DNA of 64,000 bases from JBGLNJ01 sp041300525 (GCA_041300525.1 JBGLNJ010000001.1:3906001-3970000), one strand, 5' to 3'; shown: positions 42,827 to 52,492, counted from the stretch's first letter. Program-made: numbers and translations. The notes: generated by a model from the sequence alone, not told the origin.

Positions 42827-43069
42827 ATGACGACTATCACGCTGGAATTGCCCGACACTTTGGCGCAGCAGTTGCGTCAGGAGCGCGTTGACGATAAGGA
42901 AATTCAAACTGTCGCCGTGGCGGCGCTCGAGTTCTGGCTGGCCAATTCGGAACAACTCGCTTCCAAAGCCGCACGTTCAGGCGGGCGGTTCACAGAGAGC
43001 GGAACACTCTTTGCGCGCCATCTCATCCAGCAAAACCGTGCGCTGTTCGAGTCCCTGGCTCGCCGCTGA
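42827..43069 (+). CDS. Antitoxin-like small protein (80 aa)
   Basis: Starts MTTITLELPDTLAQQLRQER, a beta-strand/helix opening like ribbon-helix-helix antitoxins, then AALEFWLANSEQL. A strong promoter and a GAGGTGA ribosome-binding site precede it. The following 41-codon ORF may be the start of its partner. Confidence 0.55.
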   Translation: MTTITLELPDTLAQQLRQERVDDKEIQTVAVAALEFWLANSEQLASKAARSGGRFTESGTLFARHLIQQNRALFESLARR

Positions 43070-43072
43070 CCC

Positions 43073-43198
43073 ATGTCGGATCAAGTCTTGCCCGATGATC
43101 GAGCCGACGAGGTCGCCGAGCTGTTGGTGCGCGTTTATGAGATTCACGATGGGGCGCATGTAACATTTGGGGGACGTCGCCAATCTGCCACGAATTAA
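43073..43198 (+). CDS. Short ORF after the antitoxin-like gene
   Basis: 41 residues, MSDQVLPDDRADEVAELLVR then YEIHDGAHVTFGG, ending inside a palindromic repeat (43186-43237). Four bases separate it from the previous stop. Its composition is coding-like, but it could be a toxin gene cut by the repeat. Confidence 0.35.
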   Translation: MSDQVLPDDRADEVAELLVRVYEIHDGAHVTFGGRRQSATN

Positions 43199-43237
43199 CA
43201 CGAAAACCGGCGATAGAAATTCGTGCAATTCGTGGCA
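43186..43237. repeat. Palindromic repeat TGCCACGAAT...ATTCGTGGCA
   Basis: A 52-bp unit with perfect 10-bp inverted ends, a variant of the CCGCGAAT family, directly upstream of htpG. Confidence 0.6.
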
Positions 43238-43332
43238 AAAAGGCCGCTGGCTCTGTCGCTCCCACAACTTGTACATGCGCCCCTCGGCATTGCATTACGC
43301 AATGACACATCTTTTTTGACGGAGGCAAATCC

Positions 43333-44376
43333 ATGTCACAGGAAACCCCAGCGCAATCTTTCGAGTTCCGCGCCGAAATTCAACAGTTGCTCAACATCCT
43401 CGTCCATTCGCTTTACCGCGACCACGAGATATTCTTGCGCGAGCTGATCTCGAACGCCTCGGACGCGCTCCATCGCGTGCAGTTCGAGATGCTGACCAAT
43501 CGCAACGTGGTTGATCCGGACGCCGAGTTAGCCATCCACATCACCTTCGACGACAAAGCCAAAATTATTACCCTCAGCGATACCGGCCTCGGCATGACGC
43601 GCGACGAATTGATCGAGAACCTCGGCACCATAGCGCACTCCGGCGCGATGGAATTCCTCAAGAAACTGCAAGCCACCGACCAACCCGTCAGCACCGACCT
43701 GATCGGCCAATTCGGCGTGGGCTTTTACAGCGTGTTCATGGTGGCTGAACAAGTGAGTGTGACTTCGCGCTCGTATCGGCCCGAGGCGGAGGCGTGCTCT
43801 TGGATCTCGCGCGGCGACAACACCTACACGCTCGGCCCGGCGGAAAAAGCCACCCGCGGCACCACCATCGTCGTCACACTCAAACCCGACGACGCCGAGT
43901 TCGCCTCAAGCTGGCGGCTGGAGCAAATCGTCAAGAAACATTCGGACTTTGTCGCCTTTCCAATTTACGTGGGAGACAACGCGCAGGCGGCCAACCGCCA
44001 AACGGCGCTCTGGCGGCAATCGCCGCGCGAGCTGACCGCCGAGCAATACGACGAGTTCTACAAACACCTGACGCTCGACCCGGACAAGCCGCTCGCGCGC
44101 GTCCACGTGGTGACCGATGCGCCAGTGCAGATGTACGCCGTGCTGTACGTGCCGGCCCAACGCGAGCGCGGCTTGCTTCGCATGAGCCTGCGCACCGATC
44201 ACGGCCTCAAGTTGTATTCGCGCAAAATCTTGATTCAAGACTATTGCAAAGACCTGCTGCCCAACTACTGGACAAATACAAATATCACCATCCGAACTTG
44301 CCAAATCTGCTACCATAGTTCCTTTTGTGCGACAAAATGCACATATTTGTTCTTCAAGTTCAAAATGACCAGTTAA
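43333..44376 (+). pseudogene. htpG: Chaperone HtpG (Hsp90), truncated at about residue 312
   Basis: The N-terminal GHKL ATPase domain is intact: ELISNASDALHRVQFE, DTGLGMTRDELIENLGTIAHSG and IGQFGVGFYSVFMVAEQV. The middle domain begins normally and stops at YCKDLLPNY (base 44268). The remaining 36 residues of the frame are antisense sequence from an AT-rich gene. Full HtpG is about 620 residues, so the client-binding part and the dimerisation domain are gone. A GACGGAGG site precedes ATG. Confidence 0.88.
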
Positions 44377-44859
44377 ATTGTCTCGATTTCCTACAATTGT
44401 ACAGGGATGCCAAGTATTTTCATCACGGGAAATCAAGGCAAACAAGGAATCCTTTTGGTATTGAATTTCATGCGTAATTTCTATGTGTCCTATAGCGCCC
44501 ACACGAATAAGATTTTTAATAATTTTTTGAGCGCCAGAATGTGACAAACCGCTAACAAATATTCCTGGTAATGACTCTAAAACAATATTGGCTTGAGGAC
44601 GATTACAGCCAGTTGATTCTCGAAGGATACGTCTAACTTCATATGGCTTTGACCCTATATCATCAATGATAACATTTGCTGTTTTGTGCATTTCGTCTTG
44701 AATACTGGCAGGTAACGCAATGTGGATAGTGTGTGGTGTACCGCACACGTTGCATACTAATAGTGTTTCACTACCATATCCACTGGAAAAATCGTGATAA
44801 TGGAACCAGCCTAGACTTACCTTATAGTTGCAACTTGAACAAGAATAAACTGTAGGCAT
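44269..44859 (-). CDS. Zinc-ribbon protein with an L7/L12-C-terminal-like domain, AT-rich, 3' truncated
   Basis: Starts MPTVYSCSSCNYKVSLGWFH. CxxC pairs (CSSC, CNVC) form a zinc ribbon. About residues 70-135 (YEVRRILRESTGCNRPQANI to LIRVGAIGHIEITHE) follow the pattern of the ribosomal L7/L12 C-terminal domain. A second Cys set (CAFC, then CIC) comes near the cut. The gene is strikingly AT-rich against its neighbours, suggesting recent transfer. Its end is lost at the htpG junction. I know no named family with this order. Confidence 0.55.
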
Positions 44860-44915
44860 ACGGAAATTCCAGTAGTTGTGTCGTGTGGAGCATTGGTGAT
44901 GGACTTAGCAGCCCC

Positions 44916-45068
44916 ACTCGCATTTTAGCCGCAGCAGCATGAAGCCACGCACTCAACTCGCGTCGCTGGCGCTGGCCCAGAACTGCTTGACCTTTTGCGC
45001 CAGCCGCTGGTTATCCGGCGCGGTCAGGGTCGGCCCCGAATAATTTCTGCGCCTGCTCCAGCGAGCTG
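44916..45068 (-). pseudogene. Degenerate duplicate of the recG 3' end
   Basis: It matches 45684-45845 over about 150 bp, including the sequence after the recG stop, with substitutions and a 5-base and a larger deletion. It no longer codes. The two copies lie in the same orientation on either side of the BrnT/BrnA-like genes. Confidence 0.8.
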
Positions 45069-45099
45069 TTAGCCACCTTTTGCTCTGCAAAAAATGCCT

Positions 45100-45387
45100 T
45101 TAGCCAGTCTTGGCTGCCAGGTCTTGTTTGACTCCGATAAAGGCTGCTTCTTCAAGCTCAATGCGTTCTTGGATAATATGCGTAAGCCAATCGTCAACGT
45201 TCTTGGTGCGATGCAATTGAGCTAGAAAAGCCGCACGTGCGGCCAGGTTGGCCGGAATAGCTAGAGAGGCTGGCTTGGTTCTGCGAACCCGAATTGGCTT
45301 TTCCCAGGCCGCATCGTCGTCAGCTTGTGCCGTTACCATCTGGTCAATCTCTGGTTCGGATAGCTTCTTGGTTTTATCTTTACTCAT
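45100..45387 (-). CDS. BrnA-like antitoxin
   Basis: Starts MSKDKTKKLSEPEIDQMVTA and continues DDDAAWEKPIRVRRTKPASL, a typical BrnA opening. A helical C-terminal part (AARAAFLAQLHRTKNVDDWL) follows. The ATG overlaps the end of the toxin gene upstream. About 95 residues. Antitoxins of this kind repress their own operon. Confidence 0.65.
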   Translation of the reverse strand: MSKDKTKKLSEPEIDQMVTAQADDDAAWEKPIRVRRTKPASLAIPANLAARAAFLAQLHRTKNVDDWLTHIIQERIELEEAAFIGVKQDLAAKTG

Positions 45388-45635
45388 ATACCCCATCCTG
45401 TAATGATGCGAACAACATTCCCTGGTTTGAGCTGAAAGATGATTTTGAGTCGCCGACCGCCGATGGTTCTTCCAAGCAATTGATAGCGGTCACGGTAGGA
45501 CTTGTTCCGTCGTACTTCAAAGTCGGAGAAGAAACACTCGACGGCTTCATCAAAAGTGACGTGGTGTGTGGCAAGTTCGTCTCGTTCAAAGTCGTATTCA
45601 AAGTCAGTCGGGGTGAAGCGATGCCAGTTGACCAA
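45384..45635 (-). CDS. BrnT-like toxin
   Basis: 83 residues from a TTG start (VNWHRFTPTDFEYDFERDEL). THHVTFDEAVECFFSDFEVR and the ending KPGNVVRIITGWGI fit the BrnT ribonuclease family (HGVSFEEA, then VRIIS motifs). It overlaps the antitoxin by four bases, toxin first, as in brnTA. The start is a guess among non-ATG codons. Confidence 0.6.
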   Translation of the reverse strand: MVNWHRFTPTDFEYDFERDELATHHVTFDEAVECFFSDFEVRRNKSYRDRYQLLGRTIGGRRLKIIFQLKPGNVVRIITGWGI

Positions 45636-45720
45636 TGCCGATTGTACTCCCTTTTTCCTTGAACGCGTCTTGCGCGGTGGCTAACTCGCATTTTAGACGC
45701 AGCGGCATTTCGCCACTCAC

Positions 45721-48259
45721 TCAACTCGCGTCGCTGGCGCTGGCCCAGAACTGCTTCACCTTTTGCGCCAGCCGCTGGTTATCCGGCGCGGTCAGAGTCG
45801 GGTCGGCCCCGAACAATTTCTGCGCTTGCTCGCGCGCTTGCTCCAGCAGCTTTACGTCGGCCAAGTTCGCCAGCCGCACGTCGGGCAGGCCGGATTGCCG
45901 CGTGCCAAAGAACTCGCCGGGGCCGCGCAATTCCAAGTCTTTCTCAGCCAGCGCGAATCCGTCGTTGGTGCTTTCGATGGCGCGCAAACGCTCGTCGCTT
46001 TCGGCGTTGGTCGAGTCGGCCAGCAGCAGGCAGTAGGAGGCGTGCTCGCCGCGTCCCACGCGCCCTCGGAATTGGTGCAGTTGCGACAGCCCGAAGCGGT
46101 TCGCGCCTTCGACGAGCATCACCGTCGCATTCGGCACGTCAATGCCCACTTCGACGACGGACGTGGACACGAGCGCGTTCAGCTCGCCGCGCGCAAATGC
46201 GCCCATCACCGCGTCCTTCTCGTCGCCCTTCATCCGCCCGTGCAGCAGCCCCAGCTTGTATTTTGGGAAAATGTGTTTTTGCAGCCGCTCGTATTCGTCC
46301 ACGGCCGCTTTAGCTTCCACCTTGTCCGAGCCTTCGACGAGCGGGCAGATAATAAAGGCCTGGTGACCTTTTTCCACCTGGGCATGGATGAAGGCATAGG
46401 CGCGCTCGCGCTCGGTCGGCAGCAGCCAGCGCGTCTCGATGGTCTGGCGGCCTGGCGGCAATTCATCAATGACCGAAAGGTCCAAGTCGCCATAGAGCGT
46501 AAGCGCGAGCGTGCGCGGGATGGGCGTGGCCGTCATCACCAGCACGTGGGGATTGAGGGCGGCCTGCCTGCCGGCCCCGACGCCCTTTTGTCGCAGCGCG
46601 GCTCGTTGCTCCACGCCAAAGCGGTGCTGCTCGTCAATCACCAGGAACGCCAAGTCGCGGAATGTGACATGGGGTTGGATGAGTGCGTGCGTCCCAACGA
46701 TGATATTGATTTTGCCGGCGGCGAGCCGGGCATAGACTTTATCCTTGTTCGACGTGCTGCCCGTCAACACCTCGACGACGGGGGGATTGGGCACGTTGGC
46801 GAACAGCCGGGCGAGCGTTTTGAAGTGCTGCTCGGCCAGGATTTCCGTCGGGGCCATCAACGCGGCTTGCGCTCCGGCGGCCACTGTCGCCATCATTGTG
46901 GCGGCGGCGACGACGGTCTTGCCCGATCCGACGTCGCCTTGCAGCAGCCGATTCATCGGGACGCTCGCGCGCAGGTCGGCCATGATTTGATCGAGCGCGT
47001 GCTTTTGCGCGCCGGTGAGCGGGTAGGGGAGTGAGCCGATAAAGCGATCCACCGCCGCTGCGTCAAAGCTCAACGCGTGACCTGGGATGGAGCGCCACGC
47101 CTGTCGCTGGCGCAGCACGCCGATCTGGATCAGGAACAATTCGTCAAAGGCCAATCGCTTCCGGGCGCGCTCCAGGTCGCCGTCGTCGTCGGGAAAGTGG
47201 ATGTGCGCCAACGCGCGGGAAATCTCCACCAGCCCGGCAGAAGTGCGCACCGATTCCGGCAAGTGTTCTTGTAAACGCGGCGCCCAATAATCTACGGTGC
47301 GCTTCATCAAGCGCCGCAGCCAGCGGTTCGACAGCCCTTCGGTGAGCGGATAAATGGGGACGAGCCGCGCGGTGTGCAACTGCTCGCGCTCGAGCGGCTC
47401 CCATTCGGGCGATTGGAACGTCAGGCGGCCCAAGTATTCTTCCACCTTGCCGCTGACGACGATTTGCATCTTGGGCTTGATCTTGTCGGCCAGGTAGGGC
47501 TGGTTGAACCAGGTACACTGCATCATGCCGGAGCCGTCGCTGAGCGTGGCGGTAAAGATGGGCGCGCCGCCGCGCGTCCTGTGCGTCCCCGCGTCCCACA
47601 CCGAGGCGATGATCGTCACTTCTTCGCCGTATTCCAGCCGATTGATCGGTTTGAGGTTGCGATAGTCGTCATAGCGGCGCGGAAAGAGATACAACAGATC
47701 GCGGATCGTCTTGACGCCGAGCTTGACGAATTTTTCGGCATAGCCGGTGCTGATGCCCGACATCACGGTGATGGGCGCATCCAGTCCCATCCGCTCCACC
47801 TGGGCGGTGGCGCGTGGGACGATGACGGGAATGGCTGGCATAACGCGCGAGCGCGCCGGAGGCGGCTCGACTGGTTTGGGCGGCTGTGCCGGCTCGGCGG
47901 GTGGGCGAGTGTCCACCGGAGGTGGAGCCGGTGGTGGAACCGGAGGCGGCTCGACCGGTTCGCTGATGACTGGAGGCGCAAGGTGTTCGACGGGAGGCGG
48001 TGGCGGAGCGGGTTGAGTCTCGACGGTAGGGGCTGATGCCGGCGAGGACATCCACGTCTTGATGCGCTCGATGGCCTGCACGCGCGCAGGGCGATCCGGC
48101 AACGTGCCATAGCTGCGCAACAGCGCGACGATTTGCGTCACCTGACCGGCGGGCGCGTCGCGGACGGCTTCCTTTTCCCAAAAGTCGGCGAACTTGCCCA
48201 GCCCGCCGATGACGGCCTTGTCGCGGAACCCGCTTTCAATTTCGAGTTTCAGGATTTTG
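45721..48259 (-). CDS. recG: ATP-dependent DNA helicase RecG, extreme 5' end replaced by an IS
   Basis: The frame covers an N-terminal extension (KLSKILKLEIESGFRDKAVI), a Pro-rich linker (about 40 residues of PPP/EPP), the wedge OB domain and the helicase core. Motif I is GDVGSGKTV, motif II is DEQHRFG, then MTATPIPRTLALTLYGDL and QFRGRVGRG. It regresses stalled forks and Holliday junctions. GTG 48141 is the first usable start (806 residues). Homologous sequence extends to about 48259, 10 bp before the IS, so about a dozen N-terminal residues are lost. The Pro-rich linker is unusual for RecG but seen in Chloroflexota forms. Confidence 0.88.
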
Positions 48260-48268
48260 GATAGTTTG

Positions 48269-49614
48269 TGAAAAGTGAACTGTTCAAATACACCCCAAGT
48301 GAACCGGTTGTGATAGAGTGCTCTCTAAAAAGGGGGCAGCATGGATCAGTTGCACAAACGGTTCACGTCCGATCAGGTCAAAGTGTTGCTGCAAGGGTAT
48401 TGCCAGGGGACGATGAGCCGGGCAGAAGTGGAAGAGATGTTGAACATTGGCAAAACTCGTTTCTTCGCTTTGCTGAAAGAGTATCAACAGAGTCCGGCGA
48501 CGTTCGCCATCGCTTATGAACGCGACACGCCAGCCAGGTTGTCCGCCAGCATAGAAGCCGTGATCGAGAAAGAGTTACTGCGAGAGAAGGCACTGGTGGA
48601 CGACCCGCAGCTACCCATTTCGGATTACAATTACTCGGCTCTGCGTGACCGTCTGAAAAAGACTGGCGTCACTGTGTCGGCGACGACGATCACCGATCGG
48701 GCCAAGCAGTTGGATTGCTACAAACCCCATCCGAAAGGCAAAGCGCATGATCGCCAAGTCGTGACGGCGGCCATCGGTGCTCTGGTGCAACATGATGCGT
48801 CGCTCCACCTCTGGTCTCCGTTTGCCAGCGAGAAATGGACGCTGATCACCTCCATCGACGATTACAGCCGCCAACTCCTCTTTGCGGATTTCTTCCTGCA
48901 CGAGACCACCTGGGCGCACATTCAGGCCGCGCAAACTCTGATGCAAACGTATGGCCTGCCCTTGCAGTACTATGTGGACAACTTGCGCGTGTTTCGCTTC
49001 GTCCAGGGCCGAGATAGCAACTGGCGCAAGCATATTCTTGAAACGGACGATGTGGACCCCCAGTGGCGACAGGTCATGCGCCTCCTGGGTGTGGATGTCA
49101 TCTACGCTCTATCGGCTCAAGCCAAAGGAAAGATTGAACGACCCTATCGGTGGTTGCAAGATCGTATCGTCCGCACGTGTGCCCTGGAACACATCACCGC
49201 CATTGAGGATGGGCGGGTCGTCTTGAAAGAGGAACTCGACCGCTACAACAACCATCAGGTTCATTCCACTACCGGCGAGATCCCGCGCATCCGCTTCGCT
49301 AACGCCCAGGCGGCCAGCAACAATCTGTTCCGCCCTTTTTCGTTGCCCAAGCCGTACACCTCTCCCAAGGACGTTTTCTGTTTACGCGAGACTCGTATGG
49401 TAAACGGATACCGCCGGGTCTCATTATTCAATCACGAGATCGAAGTACCGAATGTTCCGCTGCGAGAAGAAGTCGAAATACATCTGACTCCCAACACGGC
49501 CAAACAGGTGATGGACGTCCGCATCTGGTGGAGTCAGAAAATGGTGCATTCCGTCAGTCTTCCCTTGGCTGGTTTACGAGTTCACTTTTGAACTTTGAGT
49601 GAGTTCACTTTTCA
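48269..49614 (+). mobile_element. Insertion sequence with DDE transposase, about 1.35 kb
   Basis: The terminal repeat TGAAAAGTGAACT (48269-48281) is inverted at 49602-49614. Additional AAGTGAAC/GTTCACTT copies occur near both ends (48297, 49579), as binding subrepeats. It contains one transposase gene. No target duplication is evident, so one end may have recombined after insertion. It interrupts the 5' end of recG. Confidence 0.8.
48341..49591 (+). CDS. IS transposase, rve-type DDE integrase domain
   Basis: 416 residues. An N-terminal helix-turn-helix region (FTSDQVKVLLQGYCQGTMSR) precedes the catalytic core, which has Asp in QHDASLHLW, Asp in YYVDNLRVF and Glu in KGKIERPYRWL, giving a DDE triad. 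A beta-barrel-like C-terminus follows. The order resembles IS481/Mu-type transposases; the exact IS family is uncertain. The frame is intact, so the element may be active. Confidence 0.85.
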   Translation: MDQLHKRFTSDQVKVLLQGYCQGTMSRAEVEEMLNIGKTRFFALLKEYQQSPATFAIAYERDTPARLSASIEAVIEKELLREKALVDDPQLPISDYNYSALRDRLKKTGVTVSATTITDRAKQLDCYKPHPKGKAHDRQVVTAAIGALVQHDASLHLWSPFASEKWTLITSIDDYSRQLLFADFFLHETTWAHIQAAQTLMQTYGLPLQYYVDNLRVFRFVQGRDSNWRKHILETDDVDPQWRQVMRLLGVDVIYALSAQAKGKIERPYRWLQDRIVRTCALEHITAIEDGRVVLKEELDRYNNHQVHSTTGEIPRIRFANAQAASNNLFRPFSLPKPYTSPKDVFCLRETRMVNGYRRVSLFNHEIEVPNVPLREEVEIHLTPNTAKQVMDVRIWWSQKMVHSVSLPLAGLRVHF

Positions 49615-49785
49615 ACTTTGGCTAACAGCAGGATTTTATCCTTCTGAAATTGCGCCCTAAGCGAGTGACGGGCCTGTGGTTGAGCGGCGTGACCATGTGT
49701 GAAGGGGGTGGCAGCCGGGTGAAATTGGAAAGCATGCCAAGGCCAGACGGTCAAATGACCTATCGGGCGCGACTGAGGCGAGTTC

Positions 49786-49911
49786 GTGTTTGCGGGCTTT
49801 GACTCCATCAAGACGGCGCGTGGCTATCTTTACTGGTTCGAGTTGACGTATCGCTTCACGCCATTCGGGCCGGAGCTCGGCGCGGAGCGAGCGGAGGTTA
49901 TCCCAAAGTGA
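49786..49911 (+). pseudogene. Possible transposase C-terminal remnant
   Basis: A 41-codon frame, VFAGFDSIKTARGYLYWFEL then TYRFTPFGPELG, resembling the tails of some IS transposases in these genomes. No start context. Assigned by weak resemblance only. Confidence 0.25.
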
Positions 49912-49932
49912 AAACGGTCTCCGCTCACATGT

Positions 49933-49961
49933 TTGGAAAGGCTTGCAGGCTGTGCTATAAT
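49933..49961 (+). promoter_or_regulatory. Sigma-70-type promoter with extended -10
   Basis: TTGGAA, 17-bp spacer, TATAAT preceded by TGTGC. It drives a 24-codon ORF (49983-50057) and possibly acsE downstream. Confidence 0.55.
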
Positions 49962-49982
49962 ATCTTTGCCTGGAGGTGGAGA

Positions 49983-50057
49983 ATGGACGAGGAAAAGCAG
50001 GTCAAAGAGCCTCTAAAAAGACACAGCTGCAACAGGGCGATTCCGCATTATCGCTAG
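49983..50057 (+). CDS. Short ORF (24 aa) behind a strong promoter and ribosome-binding site
   Basis: MDEEKQVKEPLKRHSCNRAI then PHYR. TGGAGGTGGAGA stands before the ATG. It could be a leader peptide for acsE or the cut-off start of another gene. Confidence 0.3.
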   Translation: MDEEKQVKEPLKRHSCNRAIPHYR

Positions 50058-50109
50058 ACACGCATAGCACCTATCGAATCCGCAACCGCACATCCACCAG
50101 GAAAACAAG

Positions 50110-51036
50110 ATGCAAATCATTGGCGAAAATATCCACATCATTTCCCCAAAGGTAAAGGAAGCCATCGCCAACCGCGACGGCGCTTTCTTCGTGGACCTGG
50201 CGCGCCGGCAGATGCAGGCCGGGGCCTGGGCGCTCGACCTCAACATCGGCCCGCAAAAGAAAGCCGGGCCGGAGGTGATGGGTTGGCTGGTGGACCTGAT
50301 GCAGGCAGCGGTGGGCACGAACGTGCCGCTTTCGCTGGACACCACCAATCTGGCCGCCATCGAAGCCGGGCTGAAAAGGGTGCCAAAGGGTCTCGCTATC
50401 GTCAACTCGATCAGCGCGCACCCCGAGCGGTTAGCCAGCCTTCCACCGCTGCTGGCCCAGTACGGCGCGCAGGTCATTGCGCTGACGATGGCCGAGTCCG
50501 GCATCCCCGTGAGCGCGGAGGCGCGCGTGAGCATCGTTCTGGAGACACTCATGCCGCGCCTGGAAGAGGCCGGCATCTCGATGGAAAACGTCATCATTGA
50601 CCCATTGGTGTTGACCGTGTCCGGCTGCCAGGAATACGTGCCGCAGTGCGTCGAGGCGGTGCGCATCCTCAAGAACGCCGGATTGCCGTGCCGGGTGAGC
50701 GCGGGCCTTTCGAATGTGTCCAATGCCGTGCCCGCCGCCAACCGTCCGCTCATCAACCGCGTGTATGTAGTCCAGTTGATGGCCGCCGGGCTGGACATGG
50801 CGATTGCCGATCCGCTCGACAGCGACTTGGCCGAGTTCATCCGCATCGTCGAGCAGCGCGACGAGTCCACGCCCGTGGGCAAGCTGCTCGTCACGCTGTA
50901 CGACCGCACGGCGGCGATGGAAGAGCTGCAGCCTGAAGATGTGGACCTGAGCGACCCGGCACAGGCCGCCATCTGGAAAACCATCCGCATCTTGCTCAAC
51001 CAGACCATCTACGCCGACGCTTATCTCACTATCTAA
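50110..51036 (+). CDS. acsE: Methyltetrahydrofolate:corrinoid/iron-sulfur protein methyltransferase (AcsE-like)
   Basis: A 308-residue pterin-binding TIM barrel. IGENIHIISPKVKEAI opens it, then WALDLNIGPQKK, PLSLDTTNLAAIEAGL and VIIDPLVLTVSG form the pterin pocket. The end RILLNQTIYADAYL matches AcsE proteins. In the Wood-Ljungdahl pathway it moves the methyl of methyl-THF to the cobalt of the corrinoid protein AcsCD, which is not in this window. The downstream folD fits one-carbon metabolism. Other DHPS-like methyltransferases are less likely because the AcsE end motif is present. Confidence 0.85.
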   Translation: MQIIGENIHIISPKVKEAIANRDGAFFVDLARRQMQAGAWALDLNIGPQKKAGPEVMGWLVDLMQAAVGTNVPLSLDTTNLAAIEAGLKRVPKGLAIVNSISAHPERLASLPPLLAQYGAQVIALTMAESGIPVSAEARVSIVLETLMPRLEEAGISMENVIIDPLVLTVSGCQEYVPQCVEAVRILKNAGLPCRVSAGLSNVSNAVPAANRPLINRVYVVQLMAAGLDMAIADPLDSDLAEFIRIVEQRDESTPVGKLLVTLYDRTAAMEELQPEDVDLSDPAQAAIWKTIRILLNQTIYADAYLTI

Positions 51037-51037
51037 C

Positions 51038-51071
51038 CAAAGTAGCGGGCATCCCGATGCCCGCTACTTTG
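51038..51071. terminator. Hairpin between acsE and malic enzyme
   Basis: CAAAGTAGCGGGCATC and GATGCCCGCTACTTTG form a perfect 16-bp stem with a 2-base loop. There is no T-tract on the + side; it may act as an attenuator or REP. Confidence 0.5.
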
Positions 51072-51097
51072 AGATTTCTTTCAAGGAGAACAATCGG

Positions 51098-52464
51098 ATG
51101 CCTAAAGCAGTTTATCAACCTACCGTCGAAGAGCTCAAGGCCAAGGCCGCTCAACCTATGGCCGACGCGCTCAAGCTTCACCCGTTCTACAAAGGCAAGA
51201 TCGAAACGACGCTCAAGTGCTGCGTGCGTGATTTTGACGATTTTGCCATCTGGTACACGCCCGGCGTTTCCAAGCCGTGCCTGGACATTCGCGATAACCC
51301 GGAGAAGGTGTACGAGCACACCAACAAGTGGAACACCGTCGCGGTTGTTTCCGACGGCACGCGCGTGCTGGGCATGGGCGACATCGGCCCCAAAGCCGGA
51401 ATGCCCGTCATGGAGGGCAAGTCTCTGCTCTACAAATACCTGGGCGGCGTGGACGGCTTTCCCTTGATGGTAGACAGCAAGGACCCTGAGGAGATTATCA
51501 AAGTCGTCAAGCTGTTGCAGCCGGGGCTGGGTGGCGTGAACCTGGAAGACATTTCGCAACCCAAGTGCTTTCACATCCTGGACACGCTGCGCGCCGAGTG
51601 CGAGATTCCCGTCTGGCACGACGACCAGCAAGGCACGGCATGCGTCACGCTGGCGGGGTTGATCAACGCGCTCAAGGTGGTGGGCAAAAAGATTGGCGAG
51701 GCCAAGATCGCCTTCATCGGCACGGGCGCGGCCAACGTCGCCATCAGCCGGTTGATTTTTGCCTATGGCGCCATCCCGGCGCTGTGCACCATGGTGGACA
51801 GCAAGGGCATCTTGCACCAGGGCCGTGACGATATCGAAGCGCGCAAGGCCGAGTACGTTGACAAGTGGAAGCTGTGCAACATGACGAACGCCGAAGGCCG
51901 CACCGGCGGCATCGCCGAATCGTTGGTGGGCGCGGATGTGTGCATCGCGCTGTCCAAGCCGGGACCGGACACGATCCAGAAGGAATGGGTCGCCAAGATG
52001 GCGACTGATTCTATCGTATTTGCCTGCGCCAATCCGATCCCGGAGATGTGGCCGTGGGACGCCAAAGAGGCCGGCGTGGCGGTCTTTGCCACGGGCCGCA
52101 GCGATTTCCAGAACCAAGTCAACAACAGCCTGGGCTTTCCCGGCATCTTTCGCGGCACGCTCGACGTGCGCGCTCGGACGATCACCGACGAGATGTGCAT
52201 CGCGGCAGCGGAAGAGATGGCCCGCACGGCGGAAGAAAAGGGTCTCAGCACCGACTATATCATATCATCCTGCGCGCGCGTGGGATGGTGCAGGACGCCA
52301 TGGCGACCGGGTACATCGAGATGCCGAAAGGCAGCCAGGCGCCCAAACCCACCAAGATGGCTATCAAAGCTGTCGCCAAAGCAACCCAGAAACCCGTCGC
52401 CAAGCCCAAAACCGCCAAAAAGAAAGCTGCCCCGAAATCTGTCGCGCGCAAGACCCGCAAGTGA
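51098..52464 (+). pseudogene. NAD(P)-dependent malic enzyme with broken 3' end
   Basis: Residues 1 to about 385 follow the bacterial malic enzyme: WYTPGVSKPCLDI (catalytic Tyr region), GDIGPKAGMPVMEGK, LEDISQPKCF, WHDDQQGTACV and the NAD site FIGTGAANVAI. At base about 52257 (after LSTDYI) the frame shifts and about 30 family residues are missing. The shifted frame continues RARGMVQDAMATGYIEMPKG and a Lys/Ala/Pro-rich tail ending at 52464. The native frame would run to 52597 through noise. The enzyme decarboxylates malate to pyruvate; activity of this version is doubtful. Confidence 0.8.
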
Positions 52465-52492
52465 TAGCGCACTCGTCATGCTGAGGCGCATA

